Assembly: GCA_963680875.1 (NCBI GenBank)
Contig: OY804585.1
Location: 24,880,186-24,944,185, forward strand
Direction: 5' to 3'
Origin: Bathymodiolus brooksi
Lineage: Eukaryota; Mollusca; Bivalvia; Mytilida; Modiolidae
DNA length: 64,000 bases
Shown here one piece after another: positions 1 to 10,644 of this stretch; within the stretch, counting starts at the first letter, position 1, and the number at the start of each line of letters is the position of its first letter. The position numbers and the translations under genes were made by a program. The notes beneath the pieces are model-generated. The model was not told the DNA's origin. It did no database searches and saw only the letters and a list, made by a program, of their open reading frames with translations.

Positions 1-1873
1 ATAATCTTCATTAGGTATACTCATAGTCAAAAGATTCTAGAATAATCTTCATTAGGTATACTCATAGTCAAAAGATTCTAGAATAATCTTCATTAGGTAT
101 ACTCATAGTCAAAAGATTCTAGAATAATCTTCATTAGGTACACTCATAGTCAAATGATTCTAGAATAATCTTCATTAAGTATACTCATAGTCAAATGATT
201 CTAGAATAATCTTCATTAGGTATACTCATAGTCAAATGATTCTAGAATAATCTTCATTAGGTATACTCAGTCAAAAGATTCTAGAATAATCTTCATTAGG
301 TATACTCATAGTCAAAAGATTCTAGAATAATCTTCATTAAGTATACTCATAGTCAAATGATTCTAGAATAATCTTCATTAAGCATACTCATAGTCAAAAG
401 ATTCTAGAATAATCTTCATTAAGTATACTCATAGTCAAATGATTCTAGAATAATCTTCATTAGGTATACTCATAGTCAAATGATTCTAGAATAATCTTCA
501 TTAAGTATACTCATAGTCAAATGATTCTAGAATAATCTTCATTAGGTATACTCATAGTCAAAAGATTCTAGAATAATCTTCATTAAGTATACTCATAGTC
601 AAAAGATTCTAGAATAATCTTCATTAAGTATACTCATAGTCAAATGATTCTAGAATAATCTTCATTAGGTATACTCAGTCAAAAGATTCTAGAATAATCT
701 TCATTAAGTATACTCATAGTCAAATGATTCTAGAATAATCTTCATTAAGTATACTCATAGTCAAATGATTCTAGAATAATCTTCATTAGGTATACTCATA
801 GTCAAAAGATTCTAGAATAATCTTCATTAAGTATACTCATAGTCAAAAGATTCTAGAATAATCTTCATTAAGTATACTCATAGTCAAATGATTCTAGAAT
901 AATCTTCATTAGGTATACTCAGTCAAAAGATTCTAGAATAATCTTCATTAGGTATACTCATAGTCAAATGATTCTAGAATAATCTTCATTAGGTATACTC
1001 ATAGTCAAATGATTCTAGAATAATCTTCATTAAGTATACTCATAGTCAAATGATTCTAGAATAATCTTCATTAGGTATACTCATAGTCAAAAGATTCTAG
1101 AATAATCTTCATTAAGTATACTCATAGTCAAAAGATTCTAGAATAATCTTCATTAAGTATACTCATAGTCAAATGATTCTAGAATAATCTTCATTAGGTA
1201 TACTCAGTCAAAAGATTCTAGAATAATCTTCATTAAGTATACTCATAGTCAAATGATTCTAGAATAATCTTCATTAGGTATACTCATAGTCAAAAGATTC
1301 TAGAATAATCTTCATTAAGTATACTCATAGTCAAATGATTCTAGAATAATCTTCATTAGGTATACTCATAGTCAAAAGATTCTAGAATAATCTTCATTAG
1401 GTATACTCATAGTCAAAAGATTCTAGAATAATCTTCATTAGGTATACTCATAGTCAAAAGATTCTAGAATAATCTTCATTAGGTATACTCATAGTCAAAA
1501 GATTCTAGAATAATCTTCATTAGGTATACTCATAGTCAAAAGATTCTAGAATAATCTTCATTAGGTACACTCATAGTCCAAAGATTCTAGAATAATCTTC
1601 ATTAGGTATACTCATAGTTAAAAGATTCTAGAATAATCTTCATTAGGTACACTCATAGTCCAAAGATTCTAGAATAATCTTCATTAGGTATACTCATAGT
1701 CAAAAGATTCTAGAATAATCTTCATTAGGTACACTCATAGTCCAAAGATTCTAGAATAATCTTCATTAGGTATACTCATAGTCAAAAGATTCTAGAATAA
1801 TCTTCATTAGGTACACTCATAGTCCAAAGATTCTAGAATAATCTTCATTAGGTATACTCATAGTCAAAAGATT
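1..1873. repeat. 41-bp satellite array (truncated by window edge)
   Basis: About 45 head-to-tail copies of a 41-bp unit, each containing the palindrome TTCTAGAA followed by AATCTTCATTA. Some units lack 3 bp (TACTCAGTC instead of TACTCATAGTC). Two sites vary repeatedly: GGTATAC or AGTATAC, and AAAAG or AAATG. From about 1560 onward two unit types alternate (GTACAC...GTCC and GTATAC...GTC), giving an 82-bp dimer repeated about four times. The array lies in an intron of the minus-strand sorting nexin gene, downstream of the exon at 2067-2179, and continues past the left edge. Confidence 0.97.
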
Positions 1874-2066
1874 CAAAAGCCAAATAATTCAAAAAGTATG
1901 AAACCCTGCATTGTGTAACTAAAGGTTTAGATTATAATACTGAAAATTTAGTAATATATATAGTATTCAAAAAAGAAGAATAAAACACATTGGTGGTTTC
2001 TTACAAGTTCAATTAAAATGAATACTTAAAGCATTGTTTAACTTGTATAACCTTATTCTATCATAC

Positions 2067-2179
2067 CTGCTCTTTCTAACAGTTGCATATCTAGACAGGG
2101 TTTCTCCTGGTCCACCTATTGGTGATATCTTTTCTCGTTTGGCAACAGAAAAACCAAAATTACCCGGACCTTCTAAGCC
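2067..2179 (-). CDS. SNX9-like: SNX9/18/33-like sorting nexin, linker exon before the PX domain
   Basis: The most downstream visible exon of the minus-strand sorting nexin. It has a TTTTATAG acceptor and an AGCAG|GTATG donor, is 113 nt long and enters in phase 0, matching the end of the exon at 3659-3910; it leaves in phase 2. It encodes about 37 residues beginning GLEGPGNFGFSVAKREK and ending YATVRKS. The end resembles the stretch just before the conserved segment preceding the PX domain in SNX18/SNX33 (family knowledge: a TV-x-R-x-LNRF-like motif), but PX itself is not in the window. Homology of this exon alone is weak. The assignment rests on phase, order and the SH3 exons upstream. Confidence 0.68.
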
Positions 2180-3335
2180 CTATAAAAATACAATCTATTT
2201 TTATTAACATTTAAAATCTTCTTACACAGGGTACCAGTATATACTGTATTTTCTTATAATTCTAATGTACCAGCAATAAATGATACAAAAGTACAAAAAA
2301 CAATACCTATGCCTCTCCTTCGCCAAAAATGATAGTTGAAAATTTTATGCTGCCAAAGTTCACTCACATATCAGTTCATGCTGTAAATATTTTCATTCAT
2401 GTTTTTTTAGGTGGGGTGAGGGGGGGGGTTATGCTAGGTTATTTTCATTAATTACATCATGTTCATCCAGATTATGACTTTGTTTTTTTATCTGAGAGCT
2501 TTTGTGCAATCCTCGAAATGAAAATCTGAATTTACTGGTCAGAATCAAATTCTTGAATTTTTTTTTATATAGTTCTAAATAAAAACTGAAAAATTTACAG
2601 GTATGAAATAATGAACAAAGTTTTACTGGTCTTGGGCAGGGGGGGTCGGTATTCATGTGAGGATTGTTTGTGTAGATGACTTTGCCTCCTAACTAGTTTC
2701 TGCTTTAAATATTTTAAAATCCTCTTATAATAGGAGTATCAATATAAGTTTATTGTCAAATTTATTTAATGTTATTTCAAATTTTCATATTAAGTAAATA
2801 CAAATATCTGTCATTGCAACAAAAGACCTACAATATGAATCATACTACTACATGTTGTACTGGCTTAACAGATAGCCATTACACTATTGAGGTAGTCTGA
2901 GTCTCCATTTATTAAAGAGCCATCCAGACGGTTTTTTTTGCATGCCACAAAAGATCAATACCATAAAATACATGTAACCCCTATCATTCCTTGTTCATTT
3001 ATTAGCCTTTCTATAGGTTTCACCTGATGGTAAAACTAAGTGACATTCATATCTCATGGAAATCGGCTGCTGGAAGTTGTCCATCTTTGGAAATCCTACT
3101 TACATTTTTTTTTTTACACAAATTCAGGTGGCTAAGTTATCTCTTTGTTTTTAAACACAAGGTCATCAAATTTAAGGTGGAAAATCATCCTAAAATCTGT
3201 AGGTTTCTACTGACATTCAGTTTTTTTGTAGTACATGTTTTTTTTATAGGGATTATTTTTATCTAACAATGTAGGGATTCATTTTGTATTTTACGTACTA
3301 CTTTATAATACAGCCTTTTGACTGGTTCGCATATT
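2180..3335. other. Intron of the sorting nexin gene, no feature seen
   Basis: AT-rich intronic sequence with homopolymer tracts, including a G run near 2420 and T runs near 2560 and 3105. The open frames here are short and look like chance; I see no exon or repeat family. Confidence 0.6.
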
Positions 3336-3617
3336 TAGTGTGGGACCGTCATGATCTTGATCTTATGTTAGTTGGATTTACAACTACCTGTGCAATCAGT
3401 GCCTATCACCACTAAAGTTGTAAGTTCAAACCCTGTTCTTGGTGAGGTATACTCGATTGAACATTATGTGATAAAGTTTGTCAGTGACTTGGAAGAGGTC
3501 GGTGGTTTTTTCCCCGGTACTACGGTTTCCTCCATCAATAAAACTGACTGCCACGAGATAACTGAAACATTGTTGAAAGTGGCGTTAAATACCATAAACC
3601 AACTAAACCAACCAACC
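3336..3617 (+). mobile_element. tRNA-derived SINE (family S), full-length
   Basis: The head contains TAGTTGGATTTACAACTACC and a B-box-like AAGTTCAAACCC. The tail reads CAATAAAACTGACTGCCACG, then ATTGTTGAAAGTGGCGTTAAA. The same head-to-tail layout recurs at seven other places in this window in both orientations, which defines the family. It sits in the intron between the sorting nexin exons, antisense to that gene. The tail type (GAAAGTGGCGTTAAA) is widespread in molluscan SINEs (established knowledge). Confidence 0.88.
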
Positions 3618-3658
3618 ATATTTAGTGGTATCAAAAAATTTACATTGTATTACAGTAC

Positions 3659-3910
3659 CTGAACATTGTTATCTTGTTCTGCTGTGCTTGTATACGATTG
3701 GTCTTCATCCTCATCCCAATCCTCGTCTTCCCATCCATCCTGTGACGACTGCTGGGGAAGTTGCTTTCCTCCATCATTAAAGGTATCGTTGTCATAACCA
3801 TTTACATTACCAGCATTCAAATACTCCTGATAATGAGGCTCCGGTGGGGCATTTGGTTCTGGAGGGGGAGCTGGAGGGGGTGGAAATGAAGGCTCAGGAG
3901 GTTCTACTAA
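3659..3910 (-). CDS. SNX9-like: SNX9/18/33-like sorting nexin, proline-rich and acidic linker exon
   Basis: An 84-codon exon, phase 0 at both ends, with acceptor TTTTTTTCAG and donor CAG|GTACTG. It begins LVEPPEP, which continues the last SH3 beta strand of the exon at 5252-5326. It then has a proline-rich run (SFPPPPAPPPEPNAPPEP, residues 8-25) and an acidic tryptophan motif (GWEDEDWDEDED, residues 59-70). In SNX9 and SNX18 the linker after the SH3 domain carries just such acidic W motifs, which bind AP-2 appendages and clathrin (family knowledge). The proline-rich run could bind other SH3 domains (inference). Composition is typical of a disordered linker. Confidence 0.85.
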
Positions 3911-4595
3911 CTGAAAAAAAAGGAATGTCATTGTTAAATTTTCAGTCCCTAAATAATGTAATTACAACTGGAGGTACTGTTGTCACAGGAGTCTTACTGG
4001 ACTGTTTAAATGAACTAAAACATATGTCTACCCTTCACTTGGCCTCAGGATTCTTCCATTGACAAAAATAACTTACTGTGAAATCATTATTAATCGTGGG
4101 ATTCTAATTTTCGCTGATTTCTTGGTCAATTTAAACCACAAAAATTAAATTCCAAGGAAATACAATTTCCCGAATTGATTGTTGCCTGTAATATTTGAAA
4201 CCATGAATTCAAGTACCCATGGATCAATGCATTTGGTAGAAATCACGAAAATTATTGGTGCCAATGAACAAAAGTACTTTCACAGTATCTGAACTTGACA
4301 TATATAAGATCCATACACCTGGCACATATCATGAGGCTAGTACAAACACAAAACAAGTCTAAATATTCTCCAGAGAACCTGTCATGGATATAAAAAAAAA
4401 AAAATTGACATTGTGGTGAAGGTCACAGTGACTTCATTTTAAGACGTTACAACATTCTGTCATGTCCTGAAGTATAATATATCCCTCACACATCAGGAGG
4501 CTAGTACAAAATACAGTAAAGTTTGTGGCCATGAGAGCCCATCACTGACAAAAAATTACTTATTTAAGGTTGTAGTGAAGTTCGCAGTGACCTCA
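3911..4595. other. Intron with diverged internal duplication
   Basis: Intronic DNA. Two diverged copies of a segment of roughly 165 bp are visible around 4290-4455 and 4456-4600; both contain ATCATGAGGCTAGTACAAA-like and GTGAAGGTCACAGTGACTTC-like stretches. No coding signal. Confidence 0.55.
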
Positions 4596-4738
4596 CAAAT
4601 ATTGACGACAAACTCAGTCATGCCCTTTAGCATACACCTCTCAAATATTGACGACAAACTCAGTCATGCCCTTTAGCATACACCTCTCAAATATTGACAA
4701 CAAACTCAGTCATGCCCTTTAGCATACACCTCTCAAAT
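4596..4738. repeat. 46-bp tandem repeat, 3 copies
   Basis: Three head-to-tail copies starting CAAATATTGACGACAAACTC at 4596, 4642 and 4688, nearly identical. They arose within the duplicated segment described at 3911-4595. Confidence 0.92.
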
Positions 4739-4837
4739 ATCATCATGCTGGTACAAAGCACAAAAAGTTTGACCCTGGACAATATATCTTGTTTTTAATT
4801 TCAAATTGAGTAGTCACCTCATTGTCTCAAACTAAAA

Positions 4838-5160
4838 CAATTTTGAGCATTTTTACCATTCTTGAACCCCAAATAATATCTGGACCCCTTTTCATAAATA
4901 TATCATCTAGACCCCCTTTGAAAAGAACATTTGGATAGGATTCTTCTTATATTTCATTTTTCAGAATGACTGAAAACAAAAAAGCATTTCATTCATTTTT
5001 AGCATTTTTACCCTAGCTTCTTGAACCCTAAAATATTATCTGGGCCTCCTTTCAAAAAGTATCATCTAGACCCTCCTCTTTCAAAAGAAAATTTGAACAG
5101 GTTTTCCCCTTATATTTCACTTTTTGAGAATGGCTGAAAACAAAAAGCATTTTTACTAGA
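4838..5160. repeat. Diverged direct duplication of about 155 bp
   Basis: Two copies (about 4838-4990 and 4998-5160) share GAGCATTTTTACC-like starts, TATCATCTAGACCC, CTTATATTTCA and GAATGACTGAAAACAAAAA. They are intronic and non-coding. Confidence 0.75.
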
Positions 5161-5251
5161 AATGCTGAATCGGTTAAATGAGAAGGAATATATTATCAAC
5201 ACTTTAGCTCAGCTGCATTCTTTGTCAACCTGCATTTTTACTAAGTCATAC

Positions 5252-5326
5252 CTGTACATATGCCTCAGGTATCAACCCTTGATGTCCAAGACTATTTTTA
5301 GCTTCCCACCATCCATCTCCAATATT
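5252..5326 (-). CDS. SNX9-like: SNX9/18/33-like sorting nexin, SH3 exon 2 (C-terminal half of the SH3 domain)
   Basis: A 75-nt, 25-codon exon, phase 0 on both sides, with acceptor TTCTG-type ACAG and donor CAG|GTATGA. It encodes NIGDGWWEAKN, then GLIPEAYVQ. This has the SH3 hallmarks of the GDGWW strand and the ALYDF...PxxY signature's P-x-x-Y end (IPEAY). It joins in frame to VRALYDF...IVTAQ of the exon at 25804-25890, completing a roughly 58-residue SH3 domain, and to LVEPPEP of the exon at 3659-3910. SNX9-family SH3 domains bind dynamin and N-WASP proline-rich regions (family knowledge). The intron upstream is 20.5 kb long. Confidence 0.92.
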
Positions 5327-5571
5327 CTGTAAAATAAGTCAAATACACCTTATAAATGATGATACTAAATGCACGTGTATGCTACAAACTAAAGTAAGAC
5401 AAATTGGTTGGTTGATTGGTGTTTAAAGCCAACTTGAGCTATATTTCAGCTATATCGTGGCATGAACAAGATAAGACAAGTTAAGGTTGTACTACGATAT
5501 ATAGGGTCATCATGGTTATGATAGCATTGTAGCTATATACAGGAAATGGTGCCATATCATCACCCATGGTG
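5327..5571. other. Intron with a short SINE tail remnant
   Basis: Start of the 20.5-kb intron. A minus-oriented fragment of the SINE family S tail (GGTGTTTAAAGCCAAC, then ATTTCAGCTATATCGTGGC) lies at about 5418-5463. Nothing else is seen. Confidence 0.55.
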
Positions 5572-5572
5572 A

Positions 5573-5835
5573 ACCACATTGGTGGTTTAATGGTTAGCGT
5601 ACTCGCCTTCAGTGTGGTATATCGTGGATTTGATCCCTGGTCGAGTCAAACCAAAGACTATAAAATTGATATTTGCTGGTTCTCCGCTAAGCACCCAGCC
5701 TTAAGGAGAAAGAGCCAAGACTAGTTGGCACGGAATCAGGATAAATTGTTGGAGTGGAGAGATAAGTCTACCTATAGACTGTTGTTTCAGTGAACTAGCA
5801 CTATAAAAATACAACTAAGCTTGTTGGTCTAGTAC
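5573..5835 (+). mobile_element. Second tRNA-derived SINE family
   Basis: The head GGTGGTTTAATGGTTAGCGT (A box) and GGATTTGATCCCTGG (B box), about 50 bp apart, are laid out as in a tRNA. About 190 bp of body follows, ending near AAATACAACTAAGCTTG. It differs from family S in head and tail, and only one copy is seen here. Confidence 0.75.
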
Positions 5836-5984
5836 CAATGTGAAGATGATCATCATCTCATCAAAATGCACTTTATTCTCATGATATATATTGTGGCTGA
5901 AAAATTACTCTCTTGGAATAAAACAACAATTTATCACCCACTTGCCCATGGCAAGATCTACTGGATAAAACCTTCTGCGAAAAA

Positions 5985-6215
5985 CATTTGTCACTGACTT
6001 TCAGCATGACACTTTTTGTCACTGACTTTCAGCATGGCAATTTTTGTCACTGACTTTCAGCATGGCACTTCTTGTCACTGACTTTCAGCATGGCACTTTT
6101 TGTCACTGACTTTCAGCATGGCACTTCTTGTCACTGACTTTCAGCATGGCACTTTTTAATGTACTTAATCTTACACTGACTTTCAGCATGGCACTTTTTA
6201 ATGTACTTAATCTTA
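5985..6215. repeat. 28-bp tandem repeat
   Basis: About seven copies of a 28-bp unit containing CACTGACTTTCAGCATGGCA. The last two copies are lengthened by TTTAATGTACTTAATCTTAC. Intronic and non-coding. Confidence 0.9.
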
Positions 6216-7400
6216 CAGTCAAGATGAGATCTTCAGTGATAAGTCATACCTCAGATCGAGTGTAATTTGGCTCCTACTCTGACACTATTTTTCAAGAAGA
6301 CATACAATATACATGTATGTATCTTAGTGAATCATACAAAATTTAATCATCTTTTCTTCCTGACAAATTTTTCATCAGAAATTGTCATACATTGCTAAAA
6401 AAAAAAAAAATCCCCTCGACACATTTTTCACAAGAAATTTTAAATGGTATTTTTATATTGCTAAATTTTATTTCTTTTTATCCTATTTCTTTTAAAACTG
6501 AGCCCCCAAATTACCCTCAATATATTTAACCACTAACATAAAATAGAAACCTGACTTCCTCTAAAGCATCTTCAGTGATCATAACGATATCTGATCAATT
6601 TACAAACACAAGCTATAATCTGTTATCTTTTTACACTACTAATCAATACATGTTTTAAAAGTTTCTAATTAACTCTGTGTTACCGGTAGTTTTTTTCTTG
6701 GAAGGAAACGGCTGAGAAATAGTTTTTCATATTCTAGGAAACCACCTAAAAGTCTCTTTATATTTTGTCTTAATCATTCTTAATTCAGCATTAACAAAAA
6801 CAGGTTATGTCTAGTTGGTAACAATTTCAATTTATCTGCTGATTTTAAAAATAAAATATTTTATGGCAGATTATACATGGCAGCCGATTACTTTTTTTTT
6901 TAAGTTGTCATTTTCAAGATCTGGACTGGATTGCACAAATCTCAATTAAATTTAAGTCTCAATTGAACCTTGAGTGTAAATTAATTTCATGTACATTTCA
7001 AGTAAATTTAAGTGTTAATTAACTGAGGTTTGTGCAACTCAGTCCTGTTGTTGCAAATACTGGAATAGTTAAAGCAGATATGGAATCTTAGCCATCAAAT
7101 TTCTTGTGAGGGTCTTGTAGAGAGGTCCATGTCACGTAATCATGGAATGAAATGATTCCAACTTTATCAGTTCAAAAACATGTAGGTATTTGATTAAAAT
7201 AATATATTGTTAGCTACATGTACATGTATGTCAATCACATGCTCTTTCCTGAGTCATGATTTGGTTCTCTTTCTGTATCTATATGTGGCTTATTGGTATT
7301 AGCATTTGTCCAAATTTAGCTATGGAACCTCAATGAAACTCTCCCCAAAGTAACTGTCTTTTTACACAGATCAATTAATTATCACTCTTACCATATACTA
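6216..7400. other. AT-rich intron, no feature seen
   Basis: No conserved exon, TIR or tandem structure recognised. Homopolymer A and T runs are common. Confidence 0.5.
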
Positions 7401-7744
7401 TTGAACCAATATGTGTTCCCCTTGAAGGGCCTTCTTACTGAACACCATAGTCAAATGGCCCACTATCACCCATTCCTCGAAAACACCCTTGACCATTCAA
7501 CCACAAGCATGATTTATCCCTATCCTCCTCAACACTACAAACTTCTGAACCATTATCACCCTCCCAAAATAAACCACCACTTTATACCCCTATCACCACT
7601 CCTTTCAAACCACCACTGGTAACTCAACTACATTGTACTACTACCCCACCATAAATGCATGTAAATAACCCAGTACACATTTACCACAGCCACTGCTGAC
7701 ATAAAAAATAACACCGACCAATTAACTATCGCCCCCTTTACTAA
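7401..7744. repeat. Degenerate CACCACT/ACTATCACCC tract, left part
   Basis: C- and A-rich low-complexity sequence built from loosely repeated blocks (ACCACTGGTCACTCAAC, ACTATCACCCC, ACATGTAAATAACCC). It is split by the element at 7745-8588 and resumes at 8589. The plus-strand open frame over it is a composition artefact. Confidence 0.7.
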
Positions 7745-8588
7745 ACTAGATGCTCAGTGGGCTGAGCATGTGTCGCTCACCTTTCATTCTGCTTTGAGGA
7801 AACTTAATACAAAACCTTCCATAGGTGCTTCCCACCAAATTTGGTTCCTTTGGCAAAGCAGTTTCAGAGAAGAAGATTTTTAGAAATCGACCAATCTGAA
7901 ACAAGAATTGGCTGTGGCAGCCATGTTTGTTAATGGATCAAAACGAAATGAGTAAATGAGGACCTTCCATAGATGCTTCCTACCACGTTTCGGTCCATTT
8001 GGCCAAGCTGTTTCAGAGTAGAAGATTTTTAGTTTTTAGAAATCGACCAATAAGAAACAAGAATTGCCTGTGGTGGCCATGTTTGTTAATGGATCGGCAC
8101 GAAATGAGCAATCTTTATAAAGGACCGCCCATAAATGGTTCCTACCAAGTTTCGGTTTATTTGGCCAAACGGTTTCAGAGGAGAAGAATTTAAAAAATCA
8201 GCCAATCAGAAACAAGTCACCTGTGGTGTCCATGTTTGTCAACAGATCGGGACGAAATGAGCAATCTTTACAGAGGACCTTCCATAGATGCTTCCTACCA
8301 AGTTTCGGTTCATTTGGCCATGCGGTTTCAGAGGAGAAGATTTTTAAAAATCGGCCAATCGGAAACAAGAATTGCCTGTAGCAGCCATGTTTGTTAATGG
8401 ATCGGGACGAAATGAGCATTCTTTATAGAGGATCTTCCATAGATGCTTCCTACCAAGTTTCAGTTCATTTGGCTGAGGTATTTCAGAGGAGAAGATTAAA
8501 TGTGAAAAGTTAACGGACGACAGATGACGGACAACGGACGCCAAGTGATGACAAAAGCTCACCTTACCTTGCCTTTGGCAAGGTGAGC
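7745..8588 (+). mobile_element. Modular AGGTGAGC element, copy A1
   Basis: Begins AACTAGATGCTCAGTGGGCT and ends in a hairpin CTCACCTTGCC...GGCAAGGTGAG followed by CTAA. Between them lie tandem core units of about 155 bp; each holds CATAGATGCTTCCTACCAAG, CGGTTTCAGAGGAGAAGA, ACCAATCAGAAACAAGAA and GGCCATGTTTGTTAA-type blocks. Next come GTGAAAAGTTAACGGACGAC and the terminal hairpin. It interrupts the degenerate tract cleanly. No coding capacity: the 155-bp unit is not a multiple of three and stops abound. Confidence 0.88.
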
Positions 8589-9280
8589 TAAAAACACCAC
8601 TGGTCACTCAACAACTATCATCCCACCATAAATACATGTAAACAACCCACAACCACTGAACACTGCAAAAATACCACCAGCCACTTAACTATCGCCCCCT
8701 TTAATATAAAACACCATTGGTCATTCAACAACTATCACCCCACCATAAATACATATAAACAACCCACAACCACTGATCACTTCAAAAATACCATTGGCCA
8801 TTTAACTATCACCCCTTTTGCTATTAAAACACCACTGGTCACTCAACTACTATCACTATCACCCCACCATAAATGCATGTAAATAACCCAGTACACATTT
8901 ACCACAACCACTAATGACAACAAATATATCACCGACCAATTAACTATCACCCCCCTTACTAGTCTATAAAACACCACTGGTCACTCAACAACTATCACCC
9001 CATCATAAATACATGTAAATAACCCAGTACACATTTACCACAACAACCGCTCAGTGCAAAAATACCATTGGCCACTTAACTATCACCTCTTTTACTTCAA
9101 AACATCACAGAAAACTATATACAATGTACTAAAATAACCCTTCACTTAAATATACTTTTAGACAACTGAATCACTATCACCCACTCACAACAAAAGATCA
9201 CAGAATATTGTACTACAATTATAGCCCCTCCATTCAAAACTCTTAGACCACCCAACCACTACCCCCCAGTCTACTGTACG
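8589..9280. repeat. Degenerate CACCACT/ACTATCACCC tract, right part
   Basis: Continuation of the tract at 7401-7744, with about four irregular units of 120-180 bp (TAAAACACCACTGGTCACTC, CATAAATACATGTAAACAAC, TTAACTATCACC). The uninterrupted units act as empty sites for dating and delimiting element A1. Confidence 0.75.
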
Positions 9281-9594
9281 TTCCTCCATTACTAAGAGGA
9301 ATTACAAATGTACAATAATTGTTGGGGTCTGTTTAAAAATATTCGCTTAAACAAAACGTGTGATATTTAAAACATTTATGATCACGAATTAATAAGAATC
9401 TATGTAAATTATGTTTTAATCAAACTATATGATCTACAGAACATTCCTCCTTGTACAGTAACCTGTAGGATGACATCTGGTTTGATGTTAGGCCTAAGGC
9501 ATTGTCACTGGCTTCTTCAACATAAACTTGGGAGATTTTGTGTAAAACACACTGATATTTACTATAAATATATAGTCAAAGAGGACACCTTTGG
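9281..9594. other. AT-rich intron, no feature seen
   Basis: No recognisable element. Confidence 0.5.
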
Positions 9595-9752
9595 GACAAA
9601 GAAAAAGTGGTATTATAAGACAGGTGACCTCTTAAAAGAGGTTCAATTCATATGAAGCTTTCCATGACATGAAAAGAAAAAGGTGACCTTTTAGTACAGG
9701 TGACTGCTTAATAGAGGTGACCTTATAAGCATGTTTGACTGTATTTTTTTCA
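9595..9752. mobile_element. Short non-autonomous DNA element (GGTGACCT family), copy 1
   Basis: A roughly 150-bp block rich in GGTGACCTCTTAAAAGAGG and ACAGGTGACTGCTTAATAGA, ending TTTGACTGTATT. The same motifs recur at 13925-14092 and, in the same orientation class, at 21168-21313, where one end reads TACAGTCCATACGGTCACCT. TACAGT/ACTGTA ends suggest a TA-targeting mariner/pogo-like MITE (inference). Confidence 0.6.
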
Positions 9753-10324
9753 TTTTACTGTATTTTTTTCATTTTACTGATGAGATTATTCTGGTATCTT
9801 TCACATCTTAAAAATAGAAAAAGTCTGTTTGAATTCAACCTGTTTACAACAAACTGTTTTCTTCTGATTTGAGAGGTGAAATATATAAGACCTGTAATTT
9901 ATTTGAATCGATGGATTTAAACTTGATTCACACACAAATTTAGACTTATTTGCATTATTTCTTTATAATCAGTTTTTTTTTCCAATGTAACTTTACATTA
10001 GTTTTTCTTCAGTTGTTTCTTACTATTTACAAATATAATTGTTCTCAACATGATTTCCCTATTTTTCAGTCTAGATAATTTATTGTGTATTTGATGATTT
10101 TTCTTTACTTAATAATTTTTGTAGAGGAACTGTTTCTTTATACATTGTATATATATTTTTTTTCATTTTCCCAAGGCCTTTTTCCATATGTCTAAACAAA
10201 ATTATAACGGTTGGGGCTGTCTCAAGTCCTATTTGAGGTATGATTTATGCTTACAAATTCTATATGCTGGGGGCCGTCTCATAAAGCTCTATTTGAGGTA
10301 TAATAAATTGTGATAAATTAGAGA
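9753..10324. other. T-rich intron, no feature seen
   Basis: T-rich sequence. GGGGCTGTCTCAAGTCCTATTTGAGGTATGA-like sequence occurs twice (about 10213 and 10268), a small local duplication. Confidence 0.5.
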
Positions 10325-10640
10325 CTTCACTGTGACAGTAAGATGAAGAACATCAAAACCATGACAACTTGAAACATTTATAAACCCTATAAAAGTCAAC
10401 TTGAAGATACAAAAGGGGTAATCAGAAGCCATAAATCAAAGGACAGATAATACAATGACCAGAGAAAAAGGACAAACAATGATATACAACATACTACACA
10501 GAAAATTAAAAACTGAACAACATTAAAACTCACAAAAACTCGGGGATGAACTCAAGTGCTACAAAAAGGTAAGCAGTTCCTGCTCCATTAGTGGTACCCA
10601 TCTCTTGTACAGCTCTCAAAGAATTACATATATGTTATCT
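10325..10640 (+). repeat. Mussel-type dispersed repeat, copy 1
   Basis: Contains AATCAGAAGCCATAAATCAA, AAAATTAAAAACTGAACAAC, CTCGGGGATGAACTCAAGTG and GTAAGCAGTTCCTGCTCC. A second copy at 63765-63915 shares the first half. I recognise this sequence type as abundant in mussel genomes, which supports the taxonomic guess. No coding potential; biology of the family unknown to me. Confidence 0.72.
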
Positions 10641-10644
10641 ACAT

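Noticed and set aside
1..1873. Heat-shock-element-like TTCTAGAA in every satellite unit
   Set aside because: Only a two-repeat TTCnnGAA palindrome per unit. A functional element needs at least three properly phased nGAAn blocks, and the array is intronic satellite.
3336..3617. True tRNA gene at a SINE head
   Set aside because: A B-box-like sequence is present, but the head does not fold as a complete cloverleaf and the unit continues into a SINE body repeated at seven other loci.
3844..4062. 72-codon plus-strand frame over the SNX linker exon
   Set aside because: Antisense to a well-supported exon (3659-3910) with splice sites and conserved motifs.
7401..7622. 73-codon histidine/proline-rich frame
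   Set aside because: Composition artefact of the CACCACT tract.
7999..8607. Short open frames inside the 8-kb and 16-kb modular elements
   Set aside because: The 155-bp core unit shifts frame every copy and similar frames appear on both strands. No conserved protein.
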